Positions 26,333-30,019 of a DNA stretch of 30,019 bases are shown here, piece by piece. Each line of letters begins with the position of its first letter. Position 1 is the first letter of the stretch. The notes beneath the pieces were generated by a model. The model had not been told where the DNA came from and made no database searches. It saw only the letters and a program-made list of their open reading frames with translations. The position numbers and the translations under genes are program-made. Source of the stretch: a virus; the IMG/VR virus record IMGVR_UViG_3300045119_000276, positions 1-30,019 of that record. One strand, written 5' to 3'.

Positions 26333-28655
26333 AATCGAGGAATTCGAGTTTCGCGCTCGGGCCGAGGCGGAAGCGCAGGCGGCGACGGTCGTCGACCCAG
26401 ACATCCCCGTTCCCGGTCACGCGATGGATGCGCCGGCCAAGCCTGAGGAAGCGCCGGCATCCATGCTCAGCACCGTGGCTGACAAGGCCGGCAAGTTCGC
26501 GCGCGGCAAGCTCGGCGACCTGGAGGCCGGCGGTGCGCTGCTCACCGGCATGGCAGGCTCTATCCCCGGCATGGTGCTCGGCGGAGCAAACGCCGCTGTT
26601 CGGCAGGCGATGGGGCGAGGCGGTCCTGGCTTCAAGGAAGGGGCGATGGAGGGCGCCAGCGCATTGACGCGCACGCCGCGCACGCCGGAGGGGAAGGAAG
26701 CCCTGGGCGGTCTCCAGGAAGCGGTATCGGCGAGCAAGCTGGAAGGGCTCGGGCCGACCGGCGGCATGCTGATGGGCGGGATGTCCGGTAGCGGCAAACT
26801 GGCGGGACCGGCGCTGCGGCAGGTTGGCGCACCGGTTGGCGCTCTACTTGAACGCGGCGCCAAAACGATCGGCGCTGGCGCGTCCAAGGTGGGCGAGTTT
26901 GCCGGCGACGTGATTGGCAGGAGGGTTGCGCCTTCACGGGAAGCGGCCGGGATCGAGGCGCGCAAGGCGGTCGAGGAAGGCATGGCGAAGTTGAGCAAGG
27001 CCGGCCAGCAGGACGAGTTGCGCGTCAAGGCGATCGGTGACGTTGAAAAGCGGCTGGAGGCGCAGCTAGAGACCGAGCGCACCGTGCCGGCGGACCTGGG
27101 CAAGATCGGGGCATCCATTCGCGGCACCTTCAACGAGACGATGGAGAACGCGAAAACCGTGCGCGCCGACATCGCCAAAGAGCAGTTCGCCGAGGTGATG
27201 GAAAAAGCCGCGGCCAAGGAAGCGACTGGCGCGCGCGTGGATACGTCAGAAATTGAGGGCGAACTGAATGCGATGCTGGAAAAGGCTGCCGGTATTCCAG
27301 ATCTCGAAGTTGCGCTGAAAAACGCGCTCTCCACTGTGGCCGGGAAGGAAGTCGATCCAGCGGCCGGCGCAGGTCGCGCACCCGCCGCGTTTCAAGCCGA
27401 AAGCCTTCTGGCCGCGATTCAGAAAAAGGGCGGCATCTCGATCAATCAAATCTCGGACCTTACGGGCGAAGGCCGCGTTGGAAATGGGGTCAAAGGTCTT
27501 CGCCCTGGTCTATTCACTCGGAACGGTCAAGGCCTGGGCGATCTTGCGAATGCTCTGCGCGAGGAAGGATGGGACATACCAAACGATATGGTCGACGGCG
27601 GAGTTCAGGCGCTGCGCGACTTGATCCAGAAGGAACTGCGTGGCGAAAAAGTCTATTCGATTGCCGATACTGACCGGGAGACGGTGCACCGGCTCAGCGC
27701 ACTTGGGCGCGATGCCGCGCTAGAGCAGGAACCGTACCGCCCCGGCAAGACGTTTGAGCAGTTGGAGGTGGCGCGGCGCAAACTGAACGACATCGCGTTC
27801 TCGCGCGATATGGAGGGGTACGGCGCCATATTCCGAGGTGAAGCCAAGAAGGCGGCGAAGGCGTTGGACAGGGCCATGCAGGAATTCGTGCCGGAGTTCG
27901 GCGAGTACAAGGCCAAGTATCGGCAAATGTCGGAACCACTGGAAACGCTCGGGACGCGGTTCGGGCGGGCGCTGCACGATACCGAGGGCGGCTTGCAAGG
28001 CGAGGCTTACGCCAAGGTCTCCGACCAGAATTTACCGGGCAGAATTTTTTCTACGCGCGAGGGTATTGAGCAGATGATCGACGCGGTTGCCGGCGGCAAG
28101 GGCGCATCGCCGCAATATCGCTCGATCGCAACGAAGCAAGTCGGTGTGTGGGTCGAACAGTGGATCAGGGAAACGACGCGCACGATGCAACCGACGAAGG
28201 CGCTAGAAAAGCTATCCGAGCCCGGCATGCGCGCATCGCTTCAATCCCTGCCGAACGTCGAAGCGGCACTGAAAAAGCAGTTCGGGGACATCTCAGGCAT
28301 GGACCGCACGGCGAAGCAGTTGGCGAAGATGCACGGCGAGCTCGCCGAGCGCGGCGCGGAAAAGACCCAAGCAGCGGCCGCAGTCAGAACTGAAATCCAG
28401 AAGGCCGATGACCTTGCTTCTCTTCCTGGCGAAAAATCGCAAAAGAAGGCACTTTCGATCTTGACGAAGGCGCTCGATTCAGGATTGGACAAAGAACTGA
28501 TTCCGCGTGCGCAGTGGAACGCAGCGCGCGTGCTGATCGACAAGGCCGAGACCATTGAGGAAAAGACAAATATCGCGCGCAGGATCGCTACTCTGATAGG
28601 CGTGACGGCGGGCGCTGGCGCGGTCGGCGCCGAAGGCGTGAAGTACTTGCAATGA
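26319..28655 (+). CDS. Large internal virion protein candidate (778 aa)
   Basis: A 778-residue helical protein. Its ATG at 26319 lies inside the end of the previous gene, preceded by GGAAAG. Residues 55-140 are Gly/Ala/Met-rich with glycine zippers ('GALLTGMAGSIPGMVLGGANAA', 'GGMLMGGMSGSGKLAGPALRQVG'), capable of inserting into a membrane. Residues 215-310 are charged helices. 'RYRPGKTFEQLEVARRKLNDIAF' and 'EYKAKYRQMSEPLETLGTRFGR' follow, and there is a final hydrophobic 'IATLIGVTAGAGAVGAEG'. Size and position fit the largest ejection protein. No lytic transglycosylase Glu motif is identifiable. Confidence 0.65.
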   Translation: MALSEIEEFEFRARAEAEAQAATVVDPDIPVPGHAMDAPAKPEEAPASMLSTVADKAGKFARGKLGDLEAGGALLTGMAGSIPGMVLGGANAAVRQAMGRGGPGFKEGAMEGASALTRTPRTPEGKEALGGLQEAVSASKLEGLGPTGGMLMGGMSGSGKLAGPALRQVGAPVGALLERGAKTIGAGASKVGEFAGDVIGRRVAPSREAAGIEARKAVEEGMAKLSKAGQQDELRVKAIGDVEKRLEAQLETERTVPADLGKIGASIRGTFNETMENAKTVRADIAKEQFAEVMEKAAAKEATGARVDTSEIEGELNAMLEKAAGIPDLEVALKNALSTVAGKEVDPAAGAGRAPAAFQAESLLAAIQKKGGISINQISDLTGEGRVGNGVKGLRPGLFTRNGQGLGDLANALREEGWDIPNDMVDGGVQALRDLIQKELRGEKVYSIADTDRETVHRLSALGRDAALEQEPYRPGKTFEQLEVARRKLNDIAFSRDMEGYGAIFRGEAKKAAKALDRAMQEFVPEFGEYKAKYRQMSEPLETLGTRFGRALHDTEGGLQGEAYAKVSDQNLPGRIFSTREGIEQMIDAVAGGKGASPQYRSIATKQVGVWVEQWIRETTRTMQPTKALEKLSEPGMRASLQSLPNVEAALKKQFGDISGMDRTAKQLAKMHGELAERGAEKTQAAAAVRTEIQKADDLASLPGEKSQKKALSILTKALDSGLDKELIPRAQWNAARVLIDKAETIEEKTNIARRIATLIGVTAGAGAVGAEGVKYLQ

Positions 28656-28900
28656 CCAAGCCGAAGGCGAAGTCAAAGGGCGTCGATCCGGTCCTAGTGC
28701 GGGCAATCAAGGAAATGATGGCCGAGGTCATGGAGAAACCCAATCCGGGGGAGAACCCGAAGTATTCTTTGACCGAACGATGCAAAGTGTTGGACCGTTT
28801 CTTGAAGGTCGAATCCATCCGGTTGAATGTGCAGCAGGACGATTCGGCCGGTGAGTTTTTCAAGCAGAAAGGAGACGTTGACGATGAGCCAAATGAATGA
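28652..28900 (+). CDS. Small helical conserved phage protein (82 aa)
   Basis: An 82-residue protein starting MTKPKAKSKGVDPVLVRAIK, with ATGA overlap. The core, 'REMMAEVM...PKYSLTERCKVLDRFLKVESIRLNVQQDD.AGEFF', resembles a small helical protein often found at the end of podovirus structural operons, with 'SLT..CKVLDR.LK.E..RLK' as the conserved part. It has been placed near terminase or lysis genes in some phages. No function is known, and the similarity is from memory. Confidence 0.7.
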   Translation: MTKPKAKSKGVDPVLVRAIKEMMAEVMEKPNPGENPKYSLTERCKVLDRFLKVESIRLNVQQDDSAGEFFKQKGDVDDEPNE

Positions 28901-29141
28901 TATCGGCGTGCCCGATCTGAAAGTCATGTTCGCGTATGCAAAGGTCGGAATTCAAATGCTGGCAAGCAGGATACTGTCCCTCACGGCGCTTTTCGGTGTG
29001 GTTGCCCTGGCTGGCTATGTAACGTACAATCCAAGCTGGCAGGGGGCATCCGTTGTTGCTGTTATTGCCCTGTTCGTGTTCGTGCCAGCGCTCAAGGCGG
29101 AATCGACCAGGCGCTCAGGAGACGAACATGACCAGCCGTAA
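28884..29141 (+). CDS. Putative membrane protein, holin candidate (85 aa)
   Basis: An 85-residue protein from ATG 28884 (GGAGACGTTGACG upstream; overlaps the previous gene by 17 bases). It has two membrane segments, residues 28-47 (ILSLTALFGVVALAGYVTYN) and 52-70 (GASVVAVIALFVFVPAL), joined by a short turn, with charged ends (KAESTRRSGDEHDQ). The size, two helices and charged tail suit a class II holin, but no endolysin gene is seen next to it. A simple virion membrane protein is also possible. Confidence 0.65.
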   Translation: MSQMNDIGVPDLKVMFAYAKVGIQMLASRILSLTALFGVVALAGYVTYNPSWQGASVVAVIALFVFVPALKAESTRRSGDEHDQP

Positions 29142-29391
29142 GCTCGCCGCACCCACTCCCGCCCTGGTCGGCAGCGTCCTTGCCCCAGAACCCTCGCTCA
29201 AGAAACAGTCCCGCTACGGAAACGCGCCGTGGATGCCGGGTGAGATTCCAACGCTCACGGGCTCCCTGATGCCGATTACCGAACCGATTGAAGTTCCGGT
29301 CAACGCGCCGTATGGCGAATTCCTCGGCATCGAAACGCCGCGCAATCGCGGCTCCGGCTGGCCGACTAAAGCGGACATGGAGGGCAAATGA
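29128..29391 (+). CDS. Small conserved phage protein (87 aa)
   Basis: An 87-residue protein starting MTSRKLAAPTPALVGSVLAP, with GGAGACGAAC before the ATG. It is largely extended and Pro-rich, ending 'APYGEFLGIETPRNRGSGWPTKADMEGK'. It contains no Cys, no membrane segment and no helix of note. It is in the same operon as its neighbours (ATGA overlap at the end). It resembles short spacer proteins of virion operons. Function is unknown. Confidence 0.7.
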   Translation: MTSRKLAAPTPALVGSVLAPEPSLKKQSRYGNAPWMPGEIPTLTGSLMPITEPIEVPVNAPYGEFLGIETPRNRGSGWPTKADMEGK

Positions 29392-29726
29392 ACAACGCCG
29401 CGTTTTCCCCGATGGGGAGCAGCACCTTTTTTGTCGATTCGAGCGCGGCGGTTCAGGTGGTTTCGGCAGGGTCGCAACAGATGACGAATTACCGCGTCCG
29501 CAACCTGAGTCTGACCGCGCAAGCGTGGTTCCAGTCCTCGGCGCCAGGACCGTCTGCGGTGGCGCCAGCGGGCATGGTCGCAACCGCGCCTGCGTTGGGC
29601 GTGCCGAGTCCGCGGACGATCGGCATGCTGCCCGCAAGCGTCGAAGTGTTCACGCTGGCGCCTAGTTCCTGGTTTATCGCAAGTGCTGGCGCATCGTTCG
29701 AGGTGACTTGCGGAGACGGCTTGTAA
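29388..29726 (+). CDS. Small beta-rich virion-region protein (112 aa)
   Basis: A 112-residue protein starting MNNAAFSPMGSSTFFVDSSA. It is beta-rich and Ser/Ala-rich, with 'QVVSAGSQQMTNYRVRNLSLTAQAWFQSS' in the middle and 'MLPASVEVFTLAPSSWFIASAGASFEVTCGDGL' at the end. A compact beta-sandwich is likely, of the sort used in head- or tail-decoration proteins. The ATGA overlap couples it to the gene before. No family is certain. Confidence 0.65.
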   Translation: MNNAAFSPMGSSTFFVDSSAAVQVVSAGSQQMTNYRVRNLSLTAQAWFQSSAPGPSAVAPAGMVATAPALGVPSPRTIGMLPASVEVFTLAPSSWFIASAGASFEVTCGDGL

Positions 29727-30019
29727 ATGCTCCACGTCGGCGCAGGCAGGCGGACTTTGCGCATCTTCGGTTCTGCCGGAGGCGGGATTGGGTTTCCCTC
29801 TTTCAACCTGCCGCTAAACGACCTCGGCAACGGTATCGTCAACACGGTTCCGGCGCAGTCCTCAGGTTCTCCTGTCGCAACCTTCACCCGAGCCTCGGTC
29901 GCCTGGACGAAGCTCGCCAGCGGCCTGTGGGCGCAGGTTGCAACGGGAATTGCCCGCTCGACCTACCTTGGCCGTGATACCGCAGTTGGAGCGTACGGTG
30001 GCTACTGGAGCGAACCTGC
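29727..30019 (+). CDS. Virion protein with FTRAS motif, partial (runs off right edge)
   Basis: ATG 29727 directly follows the previous TAA. The visible 97 codons read MLHVGAGRRTLRIFGSAGGG onward and include 'PVATFTRASVAWTKLASGLWAQVATGIARSTYLG', then 'YGGYWSEP'. This 'FTRAS.A...' block starts many large phage surface proteins that continue into lectin-like or fibre domains. The rest lies outside the window. It may be the receptor-binding or head-fibre protein. It is not evident whether it carries an enzymatic domain. Confidence 0.75.
   Translation, partial: MLHVGAGRRTLRIFGSAGGGIGFPSFNLPLNDLGNGIVNTVPAQSSGSPVATFTRASVAWTKLASGLWAQVATGIARSTYLGRDTAVGAYGGYWSEP

Noticed and set aside
1-30019. tRNA genes, CRISPR arrays, insertion sequences, integrase or attachment sites
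   Set aside because: No cloverleaf, no spaced repeat array, no transposase or recombinase motif and no attachment-type duplication was found. The window therefore gives no evidence for or against lysogeny.

Overview
The window reads as about 30 kb of a tailed bacteriophage genome with podovirus-type morphology. It is GC-rich, with dense small genes, frequent 4-base ATGA/GTGA start-stop overlaps and a complete packaging and head module. No host gene, rRNA, tRNA or CRISPR array is visible. The GC-rich codon use and the protein style suggest a proteobacterial host, perhaps a betaproteobacterium; this is inference. The virion module runs from large terminase through portal, scaffold-like protein, major capsid protein and head-tail adaptor to a DNA-stabilisation or tail protein and large internal proteins. 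There is no tape-measure or tail-sheath gene.

Layout. (1) 1-2403, minus strand: a leftward operon of nine small phage genes from one promoter near 2446-2473. (2) 2482-3394, plus strand: a divergent operon of four overlapping small genes (an HTH protein, two Cys-rich proteins, a winged-helix-like protein). (3) 3413-4896: a C5-cytosine methyltransferase whose original 5' end has been separated from the rest by a minus-strand HNH endonuclease gene. (4) 4897-5063: two strong hairpins between convergent genes. (5) 5064-5747, minus: an orphan conserved gene whose promoter and leader copy those of the first leftward operon. (6) 5846-7176, plus: a small basic protein, a structured RNA resembling C4 antisense RNA, a 43-aa ORF and a replication-like protein with origin-like motifs inside its gene. 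(7) 7177-7858: no convincing gene; it holds a GC-rich repeat-containing tract, a terminator-like hairpin and a promoter. (8) 7859-9988, plus: zinc-ribbon protein, RuvC-like resolvase, KTSC protein, tiny membrane protein and winged-helix protein. (9) 9998-29726, plus: packaging, head, tail and internal virion genes, with a Tad2-like anti-Thoeris protein (DUF2829) embedded after the capsid genes. The last gene runs off the right edge.

How it works together. The divergent leftward and rightward transcripts carry early accessory and regulatory genes. The replication block appears to be controlled post-transcriptionally: a hairpin loop exactly matches the Shine-Dalgarno region of the small ORF that abuts the replication gene. 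A terminator and a new promoter at 7750-7852 then open the rightward late operon. A second strong terminator (15057-15085) divides the packaging genes from the capsid genes.

The most unusual features are two gene-end duplications flanking inserted genes (methyltransferase 5' end around HNH; portal 3' end around a 67-aa gene), a terminase frame that has no standard start codon, two arginine-rich micro-ORFs, a duplicated promoter-leader, the C4-like RNA, an 11-bp tandem repeat at a stop/RBS junction, and a beta-repeat domain shared by two virion proteins. All family names come from reading the protein sequence by eye; no database search was run.
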